From Pyxidicoccus trucidator (GTDB taxonomy: Bacteria; Myxococcota; Myxococcia; Myxococcales; Myxococcaceae): 64,000 nt of DNA. The notes below the pieces were generated by a model. That model did no database searches and had not been told where the DNA came from. It worked only from the letters and a program-made list of their open reading frames with translations. Shown piece by piece: positions 8,673-16,945 of the stretch. The stretch is from assembly GCF_010894435.1 (NCBI RefSeq), contig NZ_JAAIXZ010000024.1:124001-188000 (forward strand), given 5' to 3'. Numbering within the stretch: the first letter of the stretch is position 1; each line of letters begins with the position of its first letter. The translations under genes and the position numbers were made by a program.

Positions 8673-9688
8673 ACACCTTCGGCACACTCTTCCGCTTGAC
8701 GACCTTTGGCGAGAGCCACGGGCCCGCGCTCGGCTCCATCATCGATGGCTGCCCCGCCGGCGTTCCCCTCACCCGCGAGCAGATCCAGGTGGCCCTGGAC
8801 CGGCGCCGCCCGGGCCAGTCCGCCCTCGTCACCGCCCGCAGCGAGCCCGACCAGGTGGAGATCCTGTCCGGCGTCTTCGAGGACAAGACGCTGGGCACGC
8901 CCATCGCCGCCATCGTCCGGAACACCAACCAGCGCTCGGGCGACTACGAGAAGCTGAAGGCGGAGGACCGCCCCGGCCACGCGGACGCCGTGTGGCGCGA
9001 GCGCTTCAAGCACCGCGACCACCGGGGCGGAGGCCGCACCAGCGGGCGCGAGACGCTCTGCCGCGTCATCGGCGGCGCCATCGCCGAGGCGTACCTCGCC
9101 CGGGACCTCCCCGCCATCCGCACCGTCGCGTACGTGTCGCAGGTGGGCGAGCTCGTGGCCGCGGTGCCCGCGCCCGGCCTGACGCGCGAGCAGGTGGACA
9201 CCCACGCCACCCGCTGCCCGGACCTCGCCGTGCGCGACGAGATGTCCCGCCGCATCCTCGCCGCCAAGGAGGCCGGGGACAGCCTGGGCGGCTCCATCGA
9301 CGTGCGCGTGGAGGGCCTGCCCGTCGGCCTGGGCGAGCCCATCTTCGGGAAGATCAAGGCGCTCATCGCCCAGGCGCTCGGCAGCATCGGCGCGGTGACG
9401 GGTGTCGTCTGGGGGCCGCCGGACCTGCTCGAGCGCATCGGCCAGCCCGGCACCGTCTTCCACTCGGTGAAGGACGCCTACGGCGGCATCCAGGGGGGCC
9501 TGGCCAACGGGGAGCCCATGCAGGTGCGCGCCTTCTTCAAGCCGCCCGCCACGCTGATGGACCACGCCAAGGGCGGGCGCCATGACCCGTGCATCATGCC
9601 CCGCGCCGTCCCCGTGCTGGAGGCGATGGTGTCCATGGTCATCGCCGACCTCGTCCTGCAGCTGAACGCCCGGCCCCACACCCTATGA
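8669..9688 (+). CDS. aroC: Chorismate synthase AroC
   Basis: A 339-residue FMN-dependent chorismate synthase, which removes phosphate from EPSP to make chorismate. The N-terminus FGTLFRLTTFGESHGPALGS and the internal RPGHADAVW and DHRGGGRTSGRET are hallmark sequences. The length fits bacterial AroC. Both ends overlap their neighbours by four bases (ATGA at 8669 and 9685). It sits directly before aroB and aroA, as part of the complete rightward operon. Confidence 0.97.
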   Translation: MNTFGTLFRLTTFGESHGPALGSIIDGCPAGVPLTREQIQVALDRRRPGQSALVTARSEPDQVEILSGVFEDKTLGTPIAAIVRNTNQRSGDYEKLKAEDRPGHADAVWRERFKHRDHRGGGRTSGRETLCRVIGGAIAEAYLARDLPAIRTVAYVSQVGELVAAVPAPGLTREQVDTHATRCPDLAVRDEMSRRILAAKEAGDSLGGSIDVRVEGLPVGLGEPIFGKIKALIAQALGSIGAVTGVVWGPPDLLERIGQPGTVFHSVKDAYGGIQGGLANGEPMQVRAFFKPPATLMDHAKGGRHDPCIMPRAVPVLEAMVSMVIADLVLQLNARPHTL

Positions 9689-10761
9689 CGACCGCCTTCC
9701 TTCCTCCCGGGGCCTACCGTCCGCCCGTCGACCGCTGGGGCACCTTCGCCCGTCTCGCCGCAAGCCTCCCCGAGGGCAGCGTGGCCGTCGTCGACCGCAC
9801 CGTGGCGAAGCTGCACCCCACGCTCCTTCCCACGCTGGAGGCCCGGCGCCCGCGCGCCATCGTCCAGCTCACCGGCGGCGAGAGCGCGAAGTCCTTCACC
9901 GCCCTGGAGAAGGTGCTCGCGGGGGGCCTGTCCCTGCCGCGCTCCGGCACCCTGCTCGCCGTGGGGGGCGGCACCGTGGGCGACGTGTCCACCGTGGCCG
10001 CGCACCTGCTCAAGCGCGGCGTGCGGCTGGTGCAGGTACCCACCACGCTGCTGGCGGCGGTGGACAGCAGCCTCGGCGGCAAGGGCGCGGTGGACCTCAC
10101 CGTGCGCGGCCGCGTGGTGAAGAATCCCGCCGGCGTCTTCCACTACGCCGAGGAGGGCTGGCTCTGCCCGGAGTTCTTCACCACCCTGTCCGAGACGCAG
10201 GTGCGCGAGGGCTCGCTCGAGGCGTGGAAGATGGTCATCAGCCTCGATGCCTCCCTCTTCCGCCGCTACGTCCGCACGCCGCCCGCGCTGACGAAGCTGG
10301 TGAAGGACGCCCGCAGACTCAAGGAGAGCGTCTGCTCGCAGGACCCGTACGAGCACCAGGGCCTGCGCCGCGTGCTCAACTTCGGCCACACCTTCGGCCA
10401 CGTGCTGGAGAGCGTGTCCCACTTCAAGCTGTCGCACGGTGACGGCGTGGGGCTGGGCATGCTGCTGGCCCTGGACGTGGGCCGGCTCCTGGGCGTGACG
10501 CCCGGGGACGTGGCCGCCCGGGCCGAGGAAGCCCTCGCCAACGGCCCCGGAGTGCCAGGCCGCGAGCGGGCCGCCGCCCTGCTCCGCCGCGCCCCGCTGA
10601 AGGACATCGTGACGCTGCTCGGCGCCGACAAGAAGGCGGGCAGCGCCGGCGAGCTGCGCATGGTGCTGCTCAGCGCCATCGGCACCACCGAGGTGCACGA
10701 CGTGGCCGAGCACACCTGGCGTGAGCTGTGGCCCGCCTGGACGAAAGGTGTCCGCCCATGA
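9685..10761 (+). CDS. aroB: 3-dehydroquinate synthase AroB
   Basis: A 358-residue NAD- and metal-dependent cyclase that converts DAHP to 3-dehydroquinate. Motifs include LAVGGGTVGDVSTVAAHLLK, QVPTTLLAAVDSSLGGKGAV, KNPAGVFHY and the metal-binding FGHTFGHVLE followed later by SHGDGVGLGM. I start at the ATG at 9685, where the protein reads MTTAFLPPGAYRPP and which overlaps the aroC stop. Open frame upstream is only overlap. ATGA at 10758 couples it to aroA. Confidence 0.95.
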   Translation: MTTAFLPPGAYRPPVDRWGTFARLAASLPEGSVAVVDRTVAKLHPTLLPTLEARRPRAIVQLTGGESAKSFTALEKVLAGGLSLPRSGTLLAVGGGTVGDVSTVAAHLLKRGVRLVQVPTTLLAAVDSSLGGKGAVDLTVRGRVVKNPAGVFHYAEEGWLCPEFFTTLSETQVREGSLEAWKMVISLDASLFRRYVRTPPALTKLVKDARRLKESVCSQDPYEHQGLRRVLNFGHTFGHVLESVSHFKLSHGDGVGLGMLLALDVGRLLGVTPGDVAARAEEALANGPGVPGRERAAALLRRAPLKDIVTLLGADKKAGSAGELRMVLLSAIGTTEVHDVAEHTWRELWPAWTKGVRP

Positions 10762-12059
10762 GCTCGACGAGTGACTCCCGCATCCTCGTGAATCCGGCCG
10801 GCCTGCGCGCCGCGCCCCTCAACCCGCCCGTGTCCAAGTCGGACGCGCAGCGGGCCCTGGTGCTGGGCCACCTCACCGGCGCCTGGCCCCTGCCTTCCGT
10901 GCAGGCCGAGCCCGACGAGGACCTCCCCGCGGACGTCCGCGTGCTGCGCCGGGGCGTGGAGGCCCTGCGCCAGCGGTGGGAGCCTCAGGGCACCGTGCGC
11001 GACGTGGACTGCGCCGACGGTGGCGCGCCCTTCCGCATCCTCGTCACCCAGGCCGCGGTGACGCCCGGCGCGCACGTGCGCTTCACGGGCACGCCGCGCC
11101 TGGGGGAGCGCCCCCACGGGCCGCTGTTCACCTCCGTGCGCGCGGCGCTCGGGACGGCCGGCCTCACGCTCACGGAAGGCACGCCCTGGCCGGTGGAGCT
11201 GAAGGCGCCCCGAGACACCTCCGCCGTGGCCCCGGTGTTCCGGGTGCCGGGCGCGCAGAGCAGCCAGTACGCCTCCAGCCTGCTGCTGGGCTGCGCCGCG
11301 CTCTTCCTGCGCGAGCGCCGCGCGTGGAGCGTGGAAATCGAAGGCGCCCTGACGAGCGCCGGCTACCTGGAGCTCACCGTCACCTGGCTGAAGCGCTTCG
11401 GCTTCGACATCCAGGAGTCCTCTTCCCGCTACACGGTGGCCGGCTACACCGCGCCCCCGAGCGTCCCCTCGCTGCCGGGCGACTGGTCCTCGCTGGGCTA
11501 CCTGCTGCTCATCTCCTGGAAGGCGGGCGGCACCGTGGAGCGGGCGGACACGGGCAGCGCGCACCCGGACGACGCCATCGTCCGGCTCATCGAGCAGGTG
11601 GGCCTCCGGGCCGTGCCCGCCGGGGGCCAGCACACGCTGAAGGTCGAAGGACGCCTGTCCGGTGGGCTGCGGGCCTCCGGCAAGGAGTGCCCGGACCTGC
11701 TGCCCACGCTGGCGGCCCTGGCGTGTGTGCTGCCGGCCCCCTCCACCCTCACGGACGTGGAAATCCTCCGGGTGAAGGAGAGCGACCGCCTGGAAGGCAT
11801 CCGCACCCTCGTGGCGGCCTATGGCGGCACCACGAAGCTCCAGGGTGAGTCGCTGGAAATCCACCCCCCGTCCTCGCCCCCGGCGCGCTTCGAGATGGAC
11901 AGCCGGGGTGACCACCGCCTGGCGATGACGGCTGCCACACTGTGCGTGCTATCCGGTACGCCCCTCCTCCTCACCGGCCCCGAGTGCGTGGAGAAGAGTT
12001 TTCCCGGCTTCTGGCGCCAGCTTTCACGCACCGGCGCTCTTATTTCCCGAGAGCCATAG
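10758..12059 (+). CDS. aroA: 3-phosphoshikimate 1-carboxyvinyltransferase (EPSP synthase) AroA
   Basis: A 433-residue EPSP synthase joining shikimate-3-phosphate and phosphoenolpyruvate. Divergent but clear motifs are PPVSKSDAQRALVLGHL near the N-terminus, GAQSSQYASSLLLG, KESDRLEGIRTLV and DHRLAMTAATLCVLSG. The substrate-loop lysine-serine pair is present; the usual xxGSKS is PPVSKS here. It is the last gene of the rightward operon, with a possible terminator hairpin just downstream. The ATG at 10758 overlaps the aroB stop. Confidence 0.93.
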   Translation: MSSTSDSRILVNPAGLRAAPLNPPVSKSDAQRALVLGHLTGAWPLPSVQAEPDEDLPADVRVLRRGVEALRQRWEPQGTVRDVDCADGGAPFRILVTQAAVTPGAHVRFTGTPRLGERPHGPLFTSVRAALGTAGLTLTEGTPWPVELKAPRDTSAVAPVFRVPGAQSSQYASSLLLGCAALFLRERRAWSVEIEGALTSAGYLELTVTWLKRFGFDIQESSSRYTVAGYTAPPSVPSLPGDWSSLGYLLLISWKAGGTVERADTGSAHPDDAIVRLIEQVGLRAVPAGGQHTLKVEGRLSGGLRASGKECPDLLPTLAALACVLPAPSTLTDVEILRVKESDRLEGIRTLVAAYGGTTKLQGESLEIHPPSSPPARFEMDSRGDHRLAMTAATLCVLSGTPLLLTGPECVEKSFPGFWRQLSRTGALISREP

Positions 12060-12069
12060 GGGCATCAGT

Positions 12070-12099
12070 GTCCGCCCATCGGACTTATCGTTCTTTTTT
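12070..12099 (+). terminator. Possible weak terminator after aroA
   Basis: GTCCG-CCCAT-CGGAC (12070-12084) forms a 5-bp hairpin, followed after six bases by a T-rich run (12091-12099). The stem is short and the T-tract is offset, so it may be only partly efficient. The same A/T-rich stretch continues into the gltA promoter area; TTGAAA at 12100-12105 could be its -35, but no convincing -10 is visible. Confidence 0.35.
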
Positions 12100-12136
12100 G
12101 TTGAAAGCACTCTGCGGCCTGTGAAATCTCCGCCCC

Positions 12137-13438
12137 ATGGCCAAGGACACGCTGACGATCACCGACAATCGGACCGGGAAGACGTACGAGGTCCCGATCG
12201 AGAACGGCTGTATTCGCACCAACGCTCTCCGCCAGATCAAAGCCAGTGACGAAGACTTCGGGCTGATGGGCTACGACCCGGCGTTCCTCAACACGGCCAA
12301 CTGCAAGAGCGCCATCACCTTCATCGACGGTGACAAGGGCATCCTCGAGTACCGTGGCTACCCCATCGAGCAGCTCGCGGAGAAGTCCAGCTTCCTGGAG
12401 GTCGCGTACCTCCTGCTGAACGGGGAGCTGCCCACGCCGAAGGAGCTGGAGCAGTTCATCCACCTCGTCACGCACCACACCTACGTGCACGAGAACGTGA
12501 AGTCCTTCATGGACGGGTTCCGCTACGACGCGCACCCCATGTCCATGCTGGGCTCCACCGTCGCCGCGCTCTCCGGCTTCTACCCGGACGCGAAGAACAT
12601 CAAGGATGAGCGCAGCCGCCGCATCCAGATCACGCGCCTCATCGCGAAGATGCCCACCATCGCCGCGTTCTCCTACCGGCACAGCATGGGCCTGCCGTAC
12701 ATCTACCCGGACAACGACCTGTCCTACGTCGCCAACTTCCTGGCGATGATCAAGCGCATCGGCACCACCACCTACAAGGTGCACCCGGTGCTGGAGCGCG
12801 CGCTCGACGTGCTCTTCATCCTCCACGCGGACCACGAGCAGAACTGCTCCACCACGTCCGTGCGCACCGTGGGCTCCTCCGAAGTGGACCCGTACTCCGC
12901 CGTCACGGCGGGCATCGGCGCCCTCTACGGCCCGCTCCACGGCGGCGCCAACGAGGCGGTGCTCCGCATGCTCCGGGAGATCGGCCACATCTCCAAGATC
13001 CCGGACTTCATCAAGTCGGTGAAGAGCGGCGAGGGCGAGAAGAAGCTGATGGGCTTCGGCCACCGCGTCTACAAGTCCTACGACCCGCGCGCCAAGGTCA
13101 TCAAGCGCGTGGCGGACGAGGTCTTCGAGGTGACGGGCAAGAACCCGCTGCTCGACATCGCCCTGGAGCTGGAGCGCATCGCCCTCCAGGACGAGTACTT
13201 CGTGAAGCGGAAGCTGTACCCCAACGTCGACTTCTACTCGGGCCTCATCTACGAGGCGATGGGCTTCCAGGTGGAGATGTTCCCGGTGCTCTTCGCCATC
13301 CCCCGCACGGTGGGCTGGTGCGCGCAGTGGGAGGAGATGGTGATGGACTCGGAGCAGAAGATTGCCCGTCCCCGTCAGGTGTACACCGGCTCCAAGCGCC
13401 GCGACTACATCGCCATGGACAAGCGCGCCGCGAAGTAG
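12137..13438 (+). CDS. gltA: Citrate synthase
   Basis: A 433-residue type II citrate synthase of the hexameric bacterial form. It condenses oxaloacetate and acetyl-CoA at the entry to the TCA cycle. The catalytic histidines lie in LHADHEQNCSTTSVR and GPLHGGANEAVLRML, and the aspartate in PNVDFYSG. An N-terminal beta-rich domain (residues 1-50, GKTYEVPIENGC) is typical of Gram-negative enzymes. The gene is monocistronic: it has an 80-bp leader behind the aro operon and a strong bidirectional terminator behind it. Confidence 0.97.
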   Translation: MAKDTLTITDNRTGKTYEVPIENGCIRTNALRQIKASDEDFGLMGYDPAFLNTANCKSAITFIDGDKGILEYRGYPIEQLAEKSSFLEVAYLLLNGELPTPKELEQFIHLVTHHTYVHENVKSFMDGFRYDAHPMSMLGSTVAALSGFYPDAKNIKDERSRRIQITRLIAKMPTIAAFSYRHSMGLPYIYPDNDLSYVANFLAMIKRIGTTTYKVHPVLERALDVLFILHADHEQNCSTTSVRTVGSSEVDPYSAVTAGIGALYGPLHGGANEAVLRMLREIGHISKIPDFIKSVKSGEGEKKLMGFGHRVYKSYDPRAKVIKRVADEVFEVTGKNPLLDIALELERIALQDEYFVKRKLYPNVDFYSGLIYEAMGFQVEMFPVLFAIPRTVGWCAQWEEMVMDSEQKIARPRQVYTGSKRRDYIAMDKRAAK

Positions 13439-13480
13439 TCGGCGCCACCCAGGCCCGCGCGGTAGCACGGGCCTGAAGTG

Positions 13481-13523
13481 AAAAGGGGCGAGGAACCGCG
13501 AGGTTCCCCGCCCCTTCGCTTTT
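13481..13523. terminator. Bidirectional terminator between gltA and the acyl-CoA synthetase gene
   Basis: AAAAGGGGCGAGGAACC, a short GCGA loop and GGTTCCCCGCCCCTT form a long stem with one mismatch. It is followed by a T-run (CGCTTTT) on the plus strand and preceded by AAAA, which gives a T-run on the minus strand. The hairpin serves both convergent genes. Confidence 0.88.
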
Positions 13524-13541
13524 CCAGAGGGCCCCCGCGCC

Positions 13542-15368
13542 TCAGCCCGTGTGGGCCTTGTCGGCGCCGTGCTTCGTCTCGGCGTAGAGCGTCTCGATGA
13601 GGGCGGAGTACTTCTCCTCCACCACCTTGCGGCGCACGCTCAGCTTGGGCGTCAGCTCGCCGCCGTCGATGGAGAACTCCTTCCCCACCACGGCGAAGCG
13701 CTTGATGGTCTCGAAGCGGGCCAGCTTCGGGTTGACGTCGCGCTCCACCGCCTCCTGGAGGAACTGCTGCAGGCGCGAGTCCTCGGCCAGCAGCATCAGG
13801 TCCTCGGGCCAGCCCTTCTGCTTCGCCAGGGCGCGGGCCTTCTCCCCCTCCAGCACCAGCAGGGCCACCAGGTAGTTGCGCCGCTCGCCCACCACCAGCG
13901 CGTTGCCCACGCCCGGCAGCATCTTCAGCAGCTCCTCGATGTTGCTTGGGGCCGTCTTCTTCCCGCCGGAGGTGACGATGATCTCCTTCTTGCGGCCGGT
14001 GATGTGGACGAAGCCCTCCGCGTCCAGCTGGCCCACGTCACCGGTGTGCAGCCACCCGTCCTCCAGCAGCTCCGCGGTGGCCTCCGGGTTCTTGTAGTAG
14101 CCCATGCAGACGTTGCCGCCGCGCACGAGGATTTCCCCGTCCTCGGCGATGCGGATCTCCACGCCCAGCATGGCGCGCCCCACCGTGCCCAGCCGCGTGG
14201 CGTCCTCGGTGTTCACCGTGCCCGGGCCCGTCACCTCCGTCATGCCCCACACCTCGTGGATGACCATGTCGATGGAGGCGAAGAAGTCCAGCACGTCCCG
14301 GCCGATGGGCGCCGCCGCGGTGGCGAAGAACTCCACCCGGTCCATGCCGATGCGCGCCCGCAGCGGGGCGAAGACGAGCCGCTGCGCCAGGCGGAACTTC
14401 GCCTCCAGGAACACGGAGACGCGCTCGTGGCGCATGACGCGGGTGTGGCGCTCCATGGCCACGCCGCGGGCCCAGTCCACCAGTCGCCGCTTCATGGGCG
14501 GCTGCGAGTTGAGCCCCGACTCCGCCTTGACCTTGAACTTCTCCCACACGCGGGGCACGCCGAAGAAGAAGGTGGGCCGCACCGCCTTCAGGCTGTCCGG
14601 CATCGTGTCCACCGACTGGGCGAAGTACACCTGGATGCCCATCAGCAGCGGACAGTGCAGGGAGATGATCTGCTCGGCGATGTGGGACAACGGCAGGTAG
14701 GAGATGAGCGAGGGCGGGTTGTTCTGCCCGAACTCCACCGAGTCCTTCAGCTGCTTCGCCGTCCACGTCAGGTTGTAGTGGCTCAGCATCACCCCCTTGG
14801 GGTGGCCGGTGGTGCCCGAGGTGTAGATGAGGGTGCCCATCGCCTCCGGCTTGAGCGCGTTGACACTGTCCCAGTACGGCCCCTCGTCCACCCCGGTACC
14901 CCGCGCCATGACGTCCGCGTACGTCAGCACACCCTCGGGCAGCGTGGCCGGCGGGTCGATGACGACGAGGTGGCGCAGCCCGGGCAGCCGCTGGCGCAGG
15001 GCCAGGCCGGTGCGCAGGTGCTTCTCGTTCTCCACCACCAGGACGGTGGCCTCACAGTGCCCGAGGATGTACTCGAGCTGCTCCAGGGAGCTGGTGGTGT
15101 AGAGCCCCACCGGCACGCCGCCCATGGCGATGGTGGCCAGGTCCGCCACGTGCCACTCCTCGCGGTTGAAGCCGAGGATGCCCACCGGCTGCCCCGCCCC
15201 GAACCCCAGGGCGCGCAGGCCCAGGGCGAAGCGGCGCACCCGCTGCGCGTACTCGGCCCAGGAGGTGGGCACATAGGCGCCCTCTTGGAGCGTCCAGAGG
15301 GCGGGCTGCTGATCCAGCTGGGTGGCCCGGTCATGGAGTGCGTGAATGACGGTCTTCGGAAGTTCCAT
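13542..15368 (-). CDS. Long-chain acyl-CoA synthetase (AMP-forming)
   Basis: A 608-residue adenylate-forming enzyme that activates fatty acids to acyl-CoA by way of acyl-AMP. The phosphate loop YTSGTTGHPKGVM lies near residues 180-193. Later motifs are EVWGMTEVTGPGT, GWLHTGDVG and the core hinge GRKKEIIVTSGGKKTAP. The last 100 residues, with a lysine in ELTPKLSVRRKVVEEKY, match long-chain (FadD15/bubblegum-type) ligases. The substrate chain length cannot be read from sequence. It converges on gltA and has no same-strand neighbour close by, so it is probably monocistronic. Confidence 0.92.
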   Translation of the reverse strand: MELPKTVIHALHDRATQLDQQPALWTLQEGAYVPTSWAEYAQRVRRFALGLRALGFGAGQPVGILGFNREEWHVADLATIAMGGVPVGLYTTSSLEQLEYILGHCEATVLVVENEKHLRTGLALRQRLPGLRHLVVIDPPATLPEGVLTYADVMARGTGVDEGPYWDSVNALKPEAMGTLIYTSGTTGHPKGVMLSHYNLTWTAKQLKDSVEFGQNNPPSLISYLPLSHIAEQIISLHCPLLMGIQVYFAQSVDTMPDSLKAVRPTFFFGVPRVWEKFKVKAESGLNSQPPMKRRLVDWARGVAMERHTRVMRHERVSVFLEAKFRLAQRLVFAPLRARIGMDRVEFFATAAAPIGRDVLDFFASIDMVIHEVWGMTEVTGPGTVNTEDATRLGTVGRAMLGVEIRIAEDGEILVRGGNVCMGYYKNPEATAELLEDGWLHTGDVGQLDAEGFVHITGRKKEIIVTSGGKKTAPSNIEELLKMLPGVGNALVVGERRNYLVALLVLEGEKARALAKQKGWPEDLMLLAEDSRLQQFLQEAVERDVNPKLARFETIKRFAVVGKEFSIDGGELTPKLSVRRKVVEEKYSALIETLYAETKHGADKAHTG

Positions 15369-15451
15369 GGAGGGAAGCTAACGGAAGCCCACCCGCCGCC
15401 GCCAGCAGCCTCACGCGTCTCCGACGTTGACAGCTGGTTGGAGGGCTTTGT

Positions 15452-15829
15452 ATGCCGCGCCCGACCATGAGCATCGACTTCACCTGCCAGAAGTGCGAGG
15501 CGAGCTTCGAGCTGGACGCCCAGGATCTCATCGAGGGGACGGAGAAGATCGTCTGCCCTCACTGCGACGCGAAGGCGCCCACCAACTTGACGGAGGACTT
15601 CGTGGCGGCGCTCACGGAGATGCGGGCGCAGATCGCCGCGCTCGACAAGAAGTTCGCCGTGTCCATGACGCTCGAGTCCGTGGACGTGGAGGACACGCTC
15701 GACGACGAGGAGGACGACGAGGACGAGGAGGAGTCGGAGGAGGACGACGACCTCGACGAGGATGAGGACGAGGACGTCGACGACGACGAGGACTACGACG
15801 ACGACGACGGTGAGGACGAAACCCGCTGA
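15452..15829 (+). CDS. Small zinc-ribbon protein with long acidic tail
   Basis: A 125-residue protein of unknown function. The N-terminal part has CQKC and CPHC spaced by about 22 residues, a probable single zinc ribbon of the MJ0042 type. A short helical middle (residues 45-75) follows. The last 45 residues or so are nearly all aspartate and glutamate, encoded by a GAC/GAG-rich tract. The start at 15452 is preferred over the ATG at 15467 because GGAGGG (15440-15445) lies six bases before it. Myxobacteria often attach MJ0042-type ribbons to regulatory proteins, but no such domain is present here. Nucleic-acid or basic-protein binding is a guess. Confidence 0.75.
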   Translation: MPRPTMSIDFTCQKCEASFELDAQDLIEGTEKIVCPHCDAKAPTNLTEDFVAALTEMRAQIAALDKKFAVSMTLESVDVEDTLDDEEDDEDEEESEEDDDLDEDEDEDVDDDEDYDDDDGEDETR

Positions 15830-15936
15830 AGCCCGCCTGCCTGCCCTCCTACCCGGGGGGCATGGCCGTCTCACCGGGAGGGGCGTGCCCGGAGCGGCGC
15901 CCTCCCGGGGGGGTACCGGGTGCGTAGCTTAAGGGT

Positions 15937-16722
15937 GTGAAAACGCCCAACCGCGCCACCCTCTTCGTAGCCCCCCTCTCCGCAGTGGTCCTGGCGCTGG
16001 GAGGGTTGCTGCTCCTGCCTGCCTTCAGCTCGGCAGGTGCCGTGGCCGCGGCGGTACCCGCGGCGAGTTCTCAGCCCTGCATCACCGACGATGGGGACGA
16101 CCCCAAGGCCTGCGCCGAGCTCGTGGAGCTGGAGGTGCAGGACGTGGTGCCGCTGGTGGAGGCGCAGACGCACGCCGTCGTGCTGACGACGAAGGACCGC
16201 GACATCGTCCTGCCCGTCTTCGTGGACGAGGCCTCGGCGGTCTCCATCGCCTTCCGGCTGGCCGAACGCAGCCCGCCCCAGCCGCTCGCCCAGGACCTGC
16301 TGGACGACGTGGTGAAGGAGCTCGGTGGCAAAGTCACCGAGGTCCGCATCGATGACCTCCGCGACAACGTCTACTCCGGCCGCGTCTTCCTGGAGCAGGG
16401 CAAGCGCAAGATGACCCTGGACGCGCGCCCCTCGGACTCCATCGCCATGGCCCTCACCAGCCACGCCCGCATCCGCGTCACCCGCAAGGTGCTGACGCTG
16501 GCCGGCATCAGCCGCGACGAAATCGAGGGCATGCAGGGCGGCCCCGGCGTGGGTGGCAGCGGTGGCATGGACACGGAGGAGGGCGTGCCCCTGCCCCTGC
16601 CCGGCATGCCTGGCGCGCCCTCGCAGGGCCAGCCGCCGCCGCTCGACATGGACCTGGACTCGCTGCCGCCGGGCCACCCGCCCGTCACGCCCCAGGGAAC
16701 GGGCAAGCAGATCGAGCTCTAG
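15937..16722 (+). CDS. Exported DUF151 (bifunctional-nuclease-like) domain protein
   Basis: A 261-residue protein with an N-terminal hydrophobic segment (about residues 10-40) that looks like a signal peptide or anchor. A DUF151/BFN domain occupies roughly residues 60-190: LPVFVDEASAVSIAFRLAER, then QDLLDDVVKELGG, and the signature TLDARPSDSIAMAL. The C-terminal 70 residues are rich in proline and glycine. The family is linked to nuclease activity in plants but its bacterial role is poorly defined. An exported copy is unusual for a nucleic-acid enzyme. The GTG start has only weak Shine-Dalgarno support. A terminator follows. Confidence 0.82.
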   Translation: MKTPNRATLFVAPLSAVVLALGGLLLLPAFSSAGAVAAAVPAASSQPCITDDGDDPKACAELVELEVQDVVPLVEAQTHAVVLTTKDRDIVLPVFVDEASAVSIAFRLAERSPPQPLAQDLLDDVVKELGGKVTEVRIDDLRDNVYSGRVFLEQGKRKMTLDARPSDSIAMALTSHARIRVTRKVLTLAGISRDEIEGMQGGPGVGGSGGMDTEEGVPLPLPGMPGAPSQGQPPPLDMDLDSLPPGHPPVTPQGTGKQIEL

Positions 16723-16767
16723 GCCGCCGGCCCCGGCTACCGGGCGCGAGGACAGGTGAAGATGCAA

Positions 16768-16811
16768 GAAAGCCCGGCCCCCCCTCCCAGGGAAGCCGGG
16801 CTTTCTTTCTC
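16768..16811 (+). terminator. Rho-independent terminator after the DUF151 gene
   Basis: GAAAGCCCGGC (16768-16778) pairs perfectly with GCCGGGCTTTC (16795-16805) across a 16-base loop, followed by a pyrimidine-rich T tract. It separates this gene from pyruvate kinase. Confidence 0.85.
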
Positions 16812-16945
16812 TCTGACGTCGAGAGCACAAAAGAAGACGCGAGGGCCCGCCGGTGTGGCGGGCGCCTCGCGTCGAGGCGGAAGGATTGTCCCGTGAGCGA
16901 GAGACTGTCAAGCCGCCCTCCCGGACGCCTAGGATGCCCGCGCAT

